The notes: generated by a model not told the origin, from the sequence alone. A stretch of DNA of 64,000 bases from Hyphomicrobiales bacterium (GCA_900472575.1 UCIV01000024.1:229721-293720), one strand, 5' to 3'. Positions 19,921 through 28,680 are shown, counted from the stretch's first letter. Translations and numbers: made by a program.

Positions 19921-19992
19921 CCGCGCGCTGATCAATCGGCCTAAATCTCTGTCCACGAACACAGACAAACGCCGAGAAAGAAAGGCACTCAG

Positions 19993-20925
19993 ATGATCAA
20001 GGATATCAAGGGACTGCACCACGTCACGTCTATGGCGTCGGATGCCCGTCAGAACAACCGCTTCTTCACCGAAACGCTCGGCCTGCGCCGGGTGAAGCAG
20101 ACCGTCAATTTCGACGATCCGAGCGTCTACCACCTCTATTACGGTGACGAAAACGGTTCTGCCGGCACCGTCATGACCTATTTCCCGTTCCAGCACATGA
20201 TGCTTGGCCGCCCGGGCGTCGGCGAAGTCGGCGAAACCCAGTTCTCGATCCCCAAGGGCGGGCTGAAGTTCTGGCAGGACCGCTTTGCTGCACAGGGCGT
20301 CAGCGGGCTTGAAACCGATACCGTCTTCGGTGCCAACCGGTTGCGGTTCATGGGGCCGGATGGCGATGCGCTGGCATTGATCGAATCTGCCGATGACAAC
20401 CGCAAGCCTTGGCTGGCGGAGGGTATTCCCGACGACGCGGCGATCCGCGGTTTTGCCGGAGCACGTTTCAATCTGCATGACACGGCGGCGACGGAAGAAC
20501 TGATCGGCTTCATGGGCTATCAGCGTGCCGAAACGGAAGGTGATGTCACCCGCTTTATCATCCCCGGCGGCAATGGCGCCGATACGATCGATCTGGTTTC
20601 CCTGCCGAAAACGCCATTTGCCCGTCAGGGTGCTGGCTCCGTCCATCACATCGCCTTTGCCGTCGATAACCGCGAAAAGCAGCTCGAAGTCAGAAAGGCG
20701 CTGATGGATACCGGCTATCAGGTAACCCCGGTCATCGACCGCGACTATTTTTGGGCGATCTATTTCCGCACGCCGGGCGGCGTGCTGTTCGAAATCGCCA
20801 CGAACGAGCCTGGCTTCAACCGTGACGAGGATACCGCGCATCTTGGTGAAGTGCTGAAGCTGCCGACCCAGTACGAGCCCTTCCGCGACCGCATTGAGGC
20901 CAATCTTGAGCCGTTGGCTGCGTAA
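19993..20925 (+). CDS. Ring-cleaving dioxygenase, VOC (glyoxalase) superfamily
   Basis: 310 aa with two VOC modules: residues about 5-140 start KGLHHVTSMASDARQN, with metal ligand His8 or His9 region; the second starts GSVHHIAFAVDNREKQ (about residue 215) and ends GGVLFEIATNEPGF, giving the classic His...Glu ligand set. Length and pattern match the MhqO/LinE-like dioxygenases that open hydroquinone-type rings and are induced by quinones and electrophiles. Copy A of the 40-bp element is just upstream. Role in quinone or aromatic detoxification is inferred. Confidence 0.88.
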   Translation: MIKDIKGLHHVTSMASDARQNNRFFTETLGLRRVKQTVNFDDPSVYHLYYGDENGSAGTVMTYFPFQHMMLGRPGVGEVGETQFSIPKGGLKFWQDRFAAQGVSGLETDTVFGANRLRFMGPDGDALALIESADDNRKPWLAEGIPDDAAIRGFAGARFNLHDTAATEELIGFMGYQRAETEGDVTRFIIPGGNGADTIDLVSLPKTPFARQGAGSVHHIAFAVDNREKQLEVRKALMDTGYQVTPVIDRDYFWAIYFRTPGGVLFEIATNEPGFNRDEDTAHLGEVLKLPTQYEPFRDRIEANLEPLAA

Positions 20926-20946
20926 CGGCTGGTAGAACAACAAAAA

Positions 20947-20984
20947 TTGAAACGCCGCGTGTCCCAGTGACCGCGGCGTTTCAA
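20947..20984. terminator. Bidirectional terminator
   Basis: Perfect 13-bp stem (TTGAAACGCCGCG at 20947-20959 with CGCGGCGTTTCAA at 20972-20984) between the convergent dioxygenase and the AraC-sensor-like gene, whose stop codon is inside the right arm. Confidence 0.75.
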
Positions 20985-21628
20985 TGTTGGTGTCGGGAAC
21001 GACCGTAGCGTTTGGCGATATGGGCGTTGAACGCCAGCGCCACATGCACAAGCAGCCGGTCGCGCACATCATCTGCCATATCGAAAAGCGGCATCAGGGC
21101 CGCGCCGATATTCTGCACCGTCCGGTCCTCGATCCCTCGACAGATCACCAGATCCTCGACGCGCGGTTCGCCCGCCTCGTCGGCAAGTTCCACCAGGTGC
21201 TGACGTGGAATATGGAAGACAAGCGCTTCGAAGCCGCCGCGTATCGCAATGCCCGCTCCCTGTCTCAGGCTGATCAGGCAGATGGAGCCTTTCGGATAAG
21301 ACTTTATTGGTGCCGCAGGCCTGTCCGGCCAGACATCGCGATGCTCGACATCGGTCAGATACAGAACGACGAGAAAGGCATCGTCAGCCGGCAAGATAAC
21401 CGGCTGGTCACCATCCTCATAATTGCGCCAGAGATGAGTAATCGAAAGCTCCGCTCGCCGCAGCGGTCTCGTCATCATCAATCGGGCATTGTCTGTCCCG
21501 AAATATTCAGCAATCCTCTCGCCGACCGGCAATGCTTCACTCACATGCGTCTCGCTTGTTCCCGTATCGGCAGCTTCTGTGCCGTTCGTGGCGGGTATTG
21601 AGAAAGGTTGCAGGGTCCAGTTAGCCAT
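20981..21628 (-). CDS. AraC-type sensor domain without DNA-binding domain
   Basis: 215 aa. It resembles the N-terminal half of AraC-family regulators, including a cupin-like part (TDVEHRDVWPDRPAAP, PKGSICLISLRQGAG) and the helical ALMPLFDMADDVRDRLLVHV. It stops at AKRYGRSRHQH, exactly where the neighbouring full-length AraC protein (21765-22676) continues from QRYGGRIQPP into its two helix-turn-helix motifs. Downstream is a terminator and the convergent dioxygenase, so no HTH remnant exists. It may modulate the full-length partner or be a recent truncation that is still open. Start with weak ribosome-site evidence. Confidence 0.7.
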   Translation of the reverse strand: MANWTLQPFSIPATNGTEAADTGTSETHVSEALPVGERIAEYFGTDNARLMMTRPLRRAELSITHLWRNYEDGDQPVILPADDAFLVVLYLTDVEHRDVWPDRPAAPIKSYPKGSICLISLRQGAGIAIRGGFEALVFHIPRQHLVELADEAGEPRVEDLVICRGIEDRTVQNIGAALMPLFDMADDVRDRLLVHVALAFNAHIAKRYGRSRHQH

Positions 21629-21764
21629 TTCGACTGAAGCGGTATGGCGTAATCAATCATAATCGACAATCATGTGCGGTATAGAACGGAATAGACTAAA
21701 TCTCGCAGCCATGGCATCAAATAGCGTGTCACCCATAAACGGTTGAAAGAGAAAGTACTGCCCC

Positions 21765-22676
21765 TTGCTCCGTAAATCCATTAGCGGGTCGAAATATTCT
21801 GCCGGCCAGAAAACCGACAGTTTCGGATGCCCTTTCGACAAACTCTACAAGGATCAATCTCTCCAGGGGGCGGATATCTCTTTTTTCCGCAAGGGCACGC
21901 GTGAGAACAGGATCGAGCAGGTCGTAACGCCTGCCAGCGATCGTGGTTTTGCCATCGGCATATCTACGCTTGCGGGTCACACACGCCGGATCTTCCACGA
22001 ACATCATTCGACCACCCACGCGTTTGAAGAAAATTCGCTCTACATCCGCAATCTCGCCGAACCCTACAGGGCCGATCTCATCGGGGCATTTGACATGCTC
22101 CTGCTTGAGATTTCCCCGGCGTCGCTGAGAAAGGTTGCCGAGGAGGCCGATTTTTCCGGCGTCGCAATGTTGGAGGCGGAAACCGCGTCGATCGACCCGG
22201 TGCTTGCCAATCTGGTGCGCGCGCTGATCCCGGCGTTGGAGCGCCCGGAGGAAGCGAGCAAGCTGTTCGTCGATCAGTTGGCAACGGCGATCGGCACGCA
22301 TCTGGTCCAGCGTTACGGCGGCAGGATACAGCCACCCTTGAGCCGATCAAGGAAACTGTCGCGTGCACATGAGGCGCTTGCCAAGAATCTTCTTCTCGAA
22401 AACCTCGATGGAGACATATCCATTCTGGATGTCTCGCGTGCCTGCAATCTGTCGCGCGGCTATTTTATCCGCGCTTTTCGCGAAACGACCGGTGTGACAC
22501 CCTATCAATGGCTCCTCAATGAGCGGATAATGCGCGCACGCGAATTGCTGAAAGGTTCGGAGGCGCCGCTTTCCGAAGTGGCCATCGCCTGCGGTTTTGC
22601 CGACCAGAGCCATTTTACCCGCGTTTTCACCAATGTCGTGGGAACGACGCCCGGGCACTGGCGGCGCAACGCCTGA
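21765..22676 (+). CDS. AraC-family transcriptional regulator
   Basis: 303 aa. The C-terminal AraC/XylS domain (about residues 200-303) has both helix-turn-helix motifs: ISILDVSRACNLSRGYFIRA and LSEVAIACGFADQSHFTRVF, ending TPGHWRRNA. The N-terminal sensor half resembles the neighbouring 215-aa protein. The frame opens with TTG at 21765 and contains no early ATG, so the start is probably TTG but has only a distant AGAGAAAG as ribosome site. It is divergent from the sensor-only gene and upstream of the hydrolase operon; it may regulate one or both. Confidence 0.85.
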   Translation: MLRKSISGSKYSAGQKTDSFGCPFDKLYKDQSLQGADISFFRKGTRENRIEQVVTPASDRGFAIGISTLAGHTRRIFHEHHSTTHAFEENSLYIRNLAEPYRADLIGAFDMLLLEISPASLRKVAEEADFSGVAMLEAETASIDPVLANLVRALIPALERPEEASKLFVDQLATAIGTHLVQRYGGRIQPPLSRSRKLSRAHEALAKNLLLENLDGDISILDVSRACNLSRGYFIRAFRETTGVTPYQWLLNERIMRARELLKGSEAPLSEVAIACGFADQSHFTRVFTNVVGTTPGHWRRNA

Positions 22677-23133
22677 GCGGAAGCCGCTGATTTAAACGCT
22701 ATCGGCTGCCGGCGCAGAGGTCTGCAGCCCCGCGGCCGTTTTTGCCGTCTGCCAAACTAACGTTCCTTACGTTCAAACCGCAGGACTTTAAGACAAGACC
22801 CCTGGCGGTAATTCAGCAATTTTCCGCAGTGCGACCGAATGAGTGTTTGGCCAAGGCCAACGATGCGAGCTGTAGAGAAGGCAAAACTACATTGTTTCAA
22901 AAATCGCAATTCATTCGCAATTAATATTGCAATTCCGTGAATTTCAAAATCGCTTTAGGTTTCTTCTCAGCAGCCAAGACGAACGAGAGTGAACGGAGCG
23001 GCAAAGCCTGAAGGCTCCGAAAACTTGAGAACTTCCTGAAACGAGCGCCGACACCCCGGCGCCCGGCGGGGTGCTGCTGCCAAGTCAAAACCTGCCGCAT
23101 CAGCGGTTCAACAAACGCCAAGAGGAACCTGAA
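22677..23133. other. 457-bp intergenic region with one copy of the 40-bp element
   Basis: No gene recognised. It holds the copy B element (22895-22934) and then about 200 bases of leader before the hydrolase start, unusually long compared with 72-89 bases at the other copies. A GC-rich patch at 22700-22745 may end the araC transcript, but there is no clean hairpin with T-run. Confidence 0.5.
22895..22934 (+). promoter_or_regulatory. 40-bp regulatory element, copy B (hydrolase operon)
   Basis: Begins TTTCAAAAATCGCAATT and ends AATATTGCAATT. This copy shows best that the element is built of three direct (C/T)GCAATT heptamers at offsets 11, 22 and 34, that is on one face of the helix. It precedes the hydrolase-XapX-amidohydrolase operon. 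Confidence 0.75.
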
Positions 23134-23826
23134 ATGTCCAAGCTCGAAGTCCTGACCCCGAAGAACAGCCAGCTTATCTTCATCGACCAGCAGCCGCAGA
23201 TGGCTTTCGGCGTCCAGTCCATGGACCGCCAGGTGCTGAAGAACAATGTCGTCGGCCTCGCCAAGGCTGCCAAGATCTTCAGCGTGCCCACCACCATCAC
23301 CACGGTCGAGACCCTTTCCTTCTCCGGTCACACGTTCCCGGAACTGCTGTCGGTCTTCCCTGAAAACGATATCCTCGAGCGTACCTCGATGAACTCCTGG
23401 GACGACCAGAACGTTCGCGATGCACTCGACAAGAATGCAGCGAATGGCGCCAAGAAGATCGTCGTTTCGGGTCTGTGGACCGAAGTCTGCAACACGACCT
23501 TCGCGCTCTCTGCAATGAACGACCGCTCCGACTTCGAAATCTACATGGTGGCAGACGCCTCCGGCGGCACCACGTCCGATGCCCACAAATACGCGATGGA
23601 CCGCATGGTTCAGGCGGGCGTCATCCCCGTCACCTGGCAGCAGGTGCTGCTCGAATGGCAGCGCGATTGGGCGCACCGCGAAACCTATGACGCCGTCACC
23701 TCGCTCGCCAAGGAACATTCCGGCGCCTACGGCATGGGCATCGATTATGCCTACACCATGGTTCACGACGCTGCCGAGCGCGTCACCCACGGCAAGCGCA
23801 TCGGCCCGAACCCCGCCAACAAGTAA
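23134..23826 (+). CDS. Isochorismatase-family hydrolase (YcaC-like)
   Basis: 230 aa from the ATG at 23134 (MSKLEVLTPKNSQLIFIDQQ); AAGAGGAACCTGAA lies upstream. An earlier in-frame start at 23071 lacks support. The family triad is visible as Asp18 in FIDQQPQMAF and the nucleophilic Cys in SGLWTEVCNTTFAL (about residue 119); a Lys normally between them is not obvious, with ERTSMNSWDD in the place. Members hydrolyse amides or act on aromatic/nicotinamide-like compounds. First gene of a rightward unit ending in a terminator (23838). Confidence 0.87.
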   Translation: MSKLEVLTPKNSQLIFIDQQPQMAFGVQSMDRQVLKNNVVGLAKAAKIFSVPTTITTVETLSFSGHTFPELLSVFPENDILERTSMNSWDDQNVRDALDKNAANGAKKIVVSGLWTEVCNTTFALSAMNDRSDFEIYMVADASGGTTSDAHKYAMDRMVQAGVIPVTWQQVLLEWQRDWAHRETYDAVTSLAKEHSGAYGMGIDYAYTMVHDAAERVTHGKRIGPNPANK

Positions 23827-23837
23827 GGCCCGATGAG

Positions 23838-23872
23838 ACCGCTCCGATAGCCCCTGATCGGAGCGGTTTTCT
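23838..23872 (+). terminator. Rho-independent terminator
   Basis: ACCGCTCCGAT (23838-23848) pairs perfectly with ATCGGAGCGGT (23857-23867), followed by TTTCTGT. It lies just after the hydrolase stop and 20 bases before the XapX gene, so the downstream genes receive only read-through or their own transcript. Confidence 0.8.
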
Positions 23873-23892
23873 GTCACCGAGGAGGTTTCCCC

Positions 23893-24183
23893 ATGAAAGT
23901 CTATCTTCTGTCTCTCGGCGCCGGTTTGCTGGTCGGCATCGTCTACAGCCTGCTCAACGTTCGCTCGCCCGCGCCACCGGTCATCGCTCTGGTTGGCCTG
24001 CTCGGCATTCTCGTCGGCGAACAGATCATTCCCCTGGCAAAGACCCTCTGGGCCAAGGAGCCTGCAGCGATCTCGTGGATTCACCAGATCAAGCCGCACA
24101 TGTTCGGTCATCTGCCAAAGGGCAATCAGCGCACTGCCGATATCGCCGGTAGCCGGATTTCCTCGACAAAGGAGCAAGGCTGA
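23893..24183 (+). CDS. XapX-domain small membrane protein (DUF1427)
   Basis: 96 aa. Start has GAGGAGG upstream. Two membrane segments: KVYLLSLGAGLLVGIVYSLL and ALVGLLGILVGEQIIPLA, with the conserved NVRSPAPPVIALVGLLGILV region that defines XapX proteins. Function unknown; in other bacteria the gene sits beside isochorismatase-type hydrolases and amidohydrolases, as it does here. Its stop overlaps the next start by one base (TGATG), so the two are translationally coupled. Confidence 0.85.
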   Translation: MKVYLLSLGAGLLVGIVYSLLNVRSPAPPVIALVGLLGILVGEQIIPLAKTLWAKEPAAISWIHQIKPHMFGHLPKGNQRTADIAGSRISSTKEQG

Positions 24184-26165
24184 TGCCGACGCGCCGGACC
24201 CTTCTCGGCGCGGCGTCCAGCCTCGCCTTTCCTTCGCTTTTCTCGTCGGCCCGCGCTGCCGATCCCGTCAAAATCGGAACCGATACAATGCATCCCGACA
24301 CCATTCTCCATAACGGCCGGGTCACCACGCTCGACCGCACCAATCCCAACGCCACCGCGATCGCCATCAAGGATGGCCTGTTCCAGGAGGTCGGCACCGA
24401 TGCCGAGATCATGGCGCTCGCCGGTCCCGATACGAAGATCGTTAACCTCAAGGGCAAGCGCGTCCTGCCGGGCCTGATCGACAACCACACCCACGTCGTG
24501 CGCGGCGGCCTCAACTACAATATGGAATTGCGTTGGGATGGTGTCCGCTCGCTGGCCGATGCGATGGATATGCTCAAGCGCCAGGTGGCGATTACGCCGG
24601 CCCCGCAATGGGTTCGCGTCGTCGGCGGCTTTACCGAACACCAGTTTGCCGAAAAGCGCCTGCCGACCATCGAGGAAATCAATGCAATCGCCCCCGATAC
24701 GCCGGTCTTCCTGCTGCATCTTTATGACCGCGCGCTCTTGAATGGCGCTGCCCTTCGCGCCGTCGGCTACACCCGCGACACGCCGAACCCGCATGGTGGC
24801 GAGATCACCCGCGATGCCAACGGCAACCCGACCGGCATGCTGCTCGCCAAGCCGAATGCCGGCATCCTCTATTCGACGCTGGCCAAGGGTCCGAAACTGC
24901 CCTTCGATTATCAGGTCAATTCCACCCGCCACTTCATGCGCGAACTCAATCGCCTTGGCATTACCGGTGTCATCGATGCCGGCGGCGGCAACCAGAATTA
25001 CCCGGACGATTACGAAGTCATCCAGAAGCTTTCGGACGAAAACCAGCTCACCGTTCGGCTTGCCTACAATCTCTTCACCCAGAAGCCGAAGGAAGAGAAG
25101 GAAGACTTTCTCAACTGGACGTCTTCGGTCAAATACAAACAGGGCAACGATTATTTCCGTCACAACGGTGCCGGCGAAATGCTCGTCTTCTCCGCTGCCG
25201 ATTTCGAGGATTTCCGTCAGCCGCGCCCGGAAATGGGTCCGGAAATGGAAGGCGAACTGGAAGAGGTCGTGCGGGTTCTGGCCGAAAACCGCTGGCCCTG
25301 GCGCATGCACGCCACCTATGACGAAACCATCTCGCGCTCTCTCGATGTCTTCGAGAAGGTCAACAAGGATATCCCGCTCGAAGGCCTCAACTGGTTCTTC
25401 GACCACGCGGAAACCATTTCGGAACGCTCGATCGACCGCATCGCGGCGCTTGGCGGCGGCATCGCCACCCAGCATCGCATGGCCTATCAGGGCGAATATT
25501 TCGTCGAGCGTTACGGCCATGGCGTTGCCGAAGCCACGCCGCCGATCCGTCGCATGCTGGACAAGGGCGTCAACGTTTCGGCCGGCACCGATGCCACCCG
25601 CGTCGCCTCCTATAACCCCTGGGTATCGCTGTCCTGGATGGTAACCGGCAAGACGGTCGGCGGCATGCAGCTTTACCCGCGCGCCAATTGCCTCGACCGT
25701 GAAACCGCGCTTCGCATGTGGACCGAAAAGGTCACCTGGTTCTCTAATGAGGAAGGCAAGAAGGGCCGTATCGAAAAGGGCCAGTTCGCCGATCTCGTCG
25801 TGCCGGACAAGGACTTCTTCGCTTGCGCCGAGGACGAGATCTCGTTCCTAACTTCGGACCTCACCATGGTCGGCGGCAAGGTCGTCTACGGTGCCGGTGA
25901 TTTTGCAGCACTCGACGAAAGCAACATTCCGCCCGCCATGCCGGACTGGTCGCCGGTGCGCAAGTTCGGCGGTTACGCCGCCTGGGGCGAGCCGGAAGGT
26001 GCCGGCGCCCGCTCGCTGCGCCGCACGGCGATCTCGACATGCGGCTGCGCCAGCGATTGCGGCGTCCACGGCCACGACCACGCCAGCGCCTGGACCTCGA
26101 AACTGCCGATCGCCGACATGAAGGGCTTCTTCGGCGCGCTGGGCTGCTCCTGCTGGGCGGTGTGA
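24183..26165 (+). CDS. Exported amidohydrolase, YtcJ-like, with Cys/His-rich tail
   Basis: 660 aa. Possible Tat signal at the N-terminus (TRRTLLGAASSLAFPSLF, ends ARAAD). The metal-dependent amidohydrolase core has HxH in PGLIDNHTHVVRGG, further His ligands in WRMHATYDE and FFDHAETIS, and the Asp in SAGTDATRVASYNP. The final 45 residues contain CGCASDCGVHGHDHAS and GCSCWAV, a Cys/His-rich tail not needed for the barrel. The family hydrolyses amide or ester bonds of unknown substrates. Coupled to XapX; last gene of its unit, followed by a palindromic repeat element. Confidence 0.85.
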   Translation: MPTRRTLLGAASSLAFPSLFSSARAADPVKIGTDTMHPDTILHNGRVTTLDRTNPNATAIAIKDGLFQEVGTDAEIMALAGPDTKIVNLKGKRVLPGLIDNHTHVVRGGLNYNMELRWDGVRSLADAMDMLKRQVAITPAPQWVRVVGGFTEHQFAEKRLPTIEEINAIAPDTPVFLLHLYDRALLNGAALRAVGYTRDTPNPHGGEITRDANGNPTGMLLAKPNAGILYSTLAKGPKLPFDYQVNSTRHFMRELNRLGITGVIDAGGGNQNYPDDYEVIQKLSDENQLTVRLAYNLFTQKPKEEKEDFLNWTSSVKYKQGNDYFRHNGAGEMLVFSAADFEDFRQPRPEMGPEMEGELEEVVRVLAENRWPWRMHATYDETISRSLDVFEKVNKDIPLEGLNWFFDHAETISERSIDRIAALGGGIATQHRMAYQGEYFVERYGHGVAEATPPIRRMLDKGVNVSAGTDATRVASYNPWVSLSWMVTGKTVGGMQLYPRANCLDRETALRMWTEKVTWFSNEEGKKGRIEKGQFADLVVPDKDFFACAEDEISFLTSDLTMVGGKVVYGAGDFAALDESNIPPAMPDWSPVRKFGGYAAWGEPEGAGARSLRRTAISTCGCASDCGVHGHDHASAWTSKLPIADMKGFFGALGCSCWAV

Positions 26166-26222
26166 GGCCGGGGCATGCCGGCTGTCGGATATGGTGTTGA
26201 GGCGGTGCAGCTTGCTGCCTCT

Positions 26223-26365
26223 GATCTCCCCCCTTGTGGGGGAGATGTCACCGAAGGTGACAGAGGGGGGTGAGCAACGGTGCGGCAGATGGTTCAAAAG
26301 TGGCATTTGCGCCGGAGGCACCCCCCTCTGTCCTGCCGGACATCTCCCCCACAAGGGGGGAGATC
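26223..26365. repeat. Dispersed palindromic element of rhizobial type
   Basis: The outer 25 bases at 26223-26247 are the exact reverse complement of 26341-26365 (core CCCCCCTTGTGGGGGAGATG), and an inner pair GACAGAGGGGGGTG / CACCCCCCTCTGTC adds 14 more. The sequence type (CTTGTGGGGGAGATGTC and ACAGAGGGGGG) is a common intergenic repeat in rhizobia. It may also act as a transcript end for the amidohydrolase gene. Confidence 0.75.
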
Positions 26366-26426
26366 GGCTGGGCGCTCCCTTCGCATTCCATACGCAGTGG
26401 CCGCTGGTCTTCATCCGATCCAATAG

Positions 26427-26466
26427 TTTCCGAAATCGCAATTAAATCGACACTTTTACTGCAATT
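26427..26466 (+). promoter_or_regulatory. 40-bp regulatory element, copy C (doxX-MFS)
   Basis: Begins TTTCCGAAATCGCAATT and ends TACTGCAATT. It ends 89 bases before the DoxX start, the same distance as copy D from its gene, and the next about 40 bases (GTTGGCGGCAAT...) are also related to those after copy D. Confidence 0.7.
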
Positions 26467-26555
26467 GTTGGCGGCAATCTTTCCGGCCAATATCGCTCCA
26501 TCAACAGACAACAGCGCCGCTCGGTTCGACCGGCCAAACCTTAAGAGGAGCAGAC

Positions 26556-26999
26556 ATGACCGATCATTCTCCAGCCGCAACACGCCCGGGCACCTTGCTC
26601 GCCCGTGTCGCAACCGCCCCTGCGACGCGCACCGTGGCACTTCTGGCGCTCTGCGCTGCCTATATCCAGGGCCCGCTGACCAAGATCTTCGATTTCAACG
26701 GCGCTCTGGCCGAAATGGAGCATTTCGGTCTGCATCCTGCCGGCTTTTTCGCCGTTGCCGTCATCGCCTTCGAACTGACGGCCTCCGTCATGGTCGTGTC
26801 CGGCTTCCTGCGCTGGGCAGGCGCGCTTGCGCTGTCGGGCTTCACGCTTCTCGCAACCTTTATTGCCCTTCGCTTCTGGGAAATGGCACCCGGCATGGAT
26901 CGCATGATGGCGACCAATGCCTTCTTCGAACATCTCGGCCTCGCTGGCGCTTTCGTCATCGTTGCCGCAATCGATCTTACCAAAGGACAAGGCAAATGA
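26556..26999 (+). CDS. DoxX-family membrane protein
   Basis: 147 aa with four membrane segments (VALLALCAAYIQGPLTKIF, FFAVAVIAFELTASVMVVSG, LSGFTLLATFIALRFWEM, HLGLAGAFVIVAAIDL). AAGAGGAGCAGAC precedes the ATG. The motif GPLTKIFDF followed by FGL and the FFEHLGLAGAF segment are typical of DoxX/DoxD proteins, several of which are linked to quinol or thiol redox stress. The stop overlaps the MFS start (ATGA), so the pair is one operon under element copy C. Confidence 0.87.
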   Translation: MTDHSPAATRPGTLLARVATAPATRTVALLALCAAYIQGPLTKIFDFNGALAEMEHFGLHPAGFFAVAVIAFELTASVMVVSGFLRWAGALALSGFTLLATFIALRFWEMAPGMDRMMATNAFFEHLGLAGAFVIVAAIDLTKGQGK

Positions 27000-28600
27000 G
27001 CGCCGCACCCTCCAAATCTGGCGGAGGCAGCTTTGCCCCGCTCGCCCAACCGGTCTTCGCAGTCCTCTGGGCGGCAACGGTTCTCGGCAATACCGGCAGC
27101 TTCATGCGTGATGTCGCAAGCTCCTGGCTGATGACGGATCTTTCCGCTTCGCCGGCCGCGGTTGCCATGGTTCAGGCGGCAGGTACGCTGCCGATCTTCC
27201 TGCTCGCCATCCCGGCGGGCGTGCTCACCGACATTCTCGATCGCCGCAAGTTCCTCATCGCGGTGCAGATCCTGCTGGCATCGGTCAGCCTTACGCTGAT
27301 GGCGCTCGCCCATACTGGCCTTCTGTCGATCAGCTCGCTGATCGCTCTCACCTTCGTCGGCGGCATCGGCGCCGCGCTGATGGGGCCGACATGGCAGGCA
27401 ATCGTTCCGGAGCTTGTGCCGCGTCAGGATGTCAAAAGCGCCGTGGCATTGAATTCGCTCGGCATCAATATCGCCCGGTCGATCGGCCCGGCTGCCGGTG
27501 GTCTCCTGCTTGCCGCCTTCGGGGCAGGTGTCACCTATGGTGCGGACGTTGCGAGCTATATCGTTGTCATCGCCGCTCTCGTCTGGTGGCCGCGGGCAAA
27601 GAACGCCAATGATGCACTTGCAGAAGGTTTCTTCGGCGCATTCCGTGCCGGCCTTCGTTACACCCGTGCCAGCCGTCCGCTGCATGTCGTGCTCGCCCGT
27701 GCTGCAATCTTCTTCGCCTTCGCCAGTGCCGTCTGGGCGCTCCTGCCGCTCGTTGCCCGCCAATTGCTTGGTGGTGATGCAGGCTTCTACGGTATCCTGC
27801 TTGGTGCGGTCGGTGCCGGTGCCATCGGCGGTGCGCTGATCATGCCAAAGCTTCGTCAGCGTCTCGATGCCGACGGTCTTCTGCTCGGTGCGGCGATCAT
27901 CACCGCTCTGGTCATGGGGGCGCTTGCACTCGCCCCTCCGAAATGGCTCGCCATCGTCGTTCTTCTTTTCCTTGGCGCCGCCTGGATCACGGCTCTCACC
28001 ACACTCAATGGTGCTGCCCAATCCATCCTGCCCAACTGGGTGCGTGGCCGCGGACTTGCCGTCTACCTTACCGTCTTTAACGGCGCGATGGCGGCAGGCA
28101 GTCTTGGCTGGGGTGCGGTCGCTGAAGCTGCCGGCATTCAGGGAACGCTGCTGATCGGCGCTGCCGGATTGCTCGTCGCCGGCGTGATCATGCACCGCCT
28201 GAAACTGCCGACTGGCGATGCTGACATGATCCCCTCCAACCACTGGCCCGAGCCGCTTGTTGCGGAACCCGTCGCCCATGACCGCGGCCCTGTGCTGATC
28301 CTCATCGAATACCATGTCGAAAAGCACCACCGTACCGCCTTCCTGCATGCTCTCGACGAACTTTCCCAGGAGCGCCGCCGCGATGGTGCCTATGGATGGG
28401 GTGTGACCGAAGACAGCGGTGATCCGGAAAAACTGGTGGAATGGTTCATGGTCGAATCCTGGGCCGAGCATCTGCGCCAGCACAAGCGGGTCTCGAATGC
28501 CGATGCCGATCTGCAGGGGAAAGTGCTCGCTTATCACAGCGGCCCGGAAAAGCCCGTCGTGCGTCACTTCCTGACAATCAACCGGCCCGGTACGGCTTGA
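26996..28600 (+). CDS. MFS exporter with C-terminal antibiotic-monooxygenase-like domain
   Basis: 534 aa. Start overlaps the DoxX stop. Twelve membrane segments (about residues 15-410) with motif A GVLTDILDRRKFLIA between helices 2 and 3; the family is MFS_3 (enterobactin/multidrug exporter group). Residues about 430-534 (ILIEYHVEKHHRTAFLHALD, WFMVESWAEHLRQHKRV) form a ferredoxin-like ABM-type domain fused to the transporter, a feature of this family. A role in effluxing the toxic inducer of the regulon is inferred from the shared 40-bp element. Confidence 0.87.
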   Translation: MSAAPSKSGGGSFAPLAQPVFAVLWAATVLGNTGSFMRDVASSWLMTDLSASPAAVAMVQAAGTLPIFLLAIPAGVLTDILDRRKFLIAVQILLASVSLTLMALAHTGLLSISSLIALTFVGGIGAALMGPTWQAIVPELVPRQDVKSAVALNSLGINIARSIGPAAGGLLLAAFGAGVTYGADVASYIVVIAALVWWPRAKNANDALAEGFFGAFRAGLRYTRASRPLHVVLARAAIFFAFASAVWALLPLVARQLLGGDAGFYGILLGAVGAGAIGGALIMPKLRQRLDADGLLLGAAIITALVMGALALAPPKWLAIVVLLFLGAAWITALTTLNGAAQSILPNWVRGRGLAVYLTVFNGAMAAGSLGWGAVAEAAGIQGTLLIGAAGLLVAGVIMHRLKLPTGDADMIPSNHWPEPLVAEPVAHDRGPVLILIEYHVEKHHRTAFLHALDELSQERRRDGAYGWGVTEDSGDPEKLVEWFMVESWAEHLRQHKRVSNADADLQGKVLAYHSGPEKPVVRHFLTINRPGTA

Positions 28601-28640
28601 GCAGCGACGGAGAGGCGGTGTCCGCCACCTCCCTTGATAA

Positions 28641-28680
28641 TTTCAAAAATCGCAATTAATTCGAAATTATTGATGCAATT
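28641..28680 (+). promoter_or_regulatory. 40-bp regulatory element, copy D (chloroperoxidase-type hydrolase)
   Basis: Begins TTTCAAAAATCGCAATT and ends TTGATGCAATT; ends 89 bases before the ATG at 28770. The region after it (GTTGGCTGCAATATTTTTCG) resembles that after copy C, suggesting a duplicated promoter. Confidence 0.75.

Larger units (their letters stand above)
26166..26555. other. 390-bp intergenic region with palindromic repeat and 40-bp element
   Basis: No gene. It contains a long dispersed-type palindrome (26223-26365) after the amidohydrolase and the copy C regulatory element (26427-26466) before DoxX. Confidence 0.6.

Noticed and set aside
26660..28567. 635-codon leftward frame opposite doxX and the MFS gene
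   Set aside because: No family resemblance and it covers two well supported genes on the other strand.
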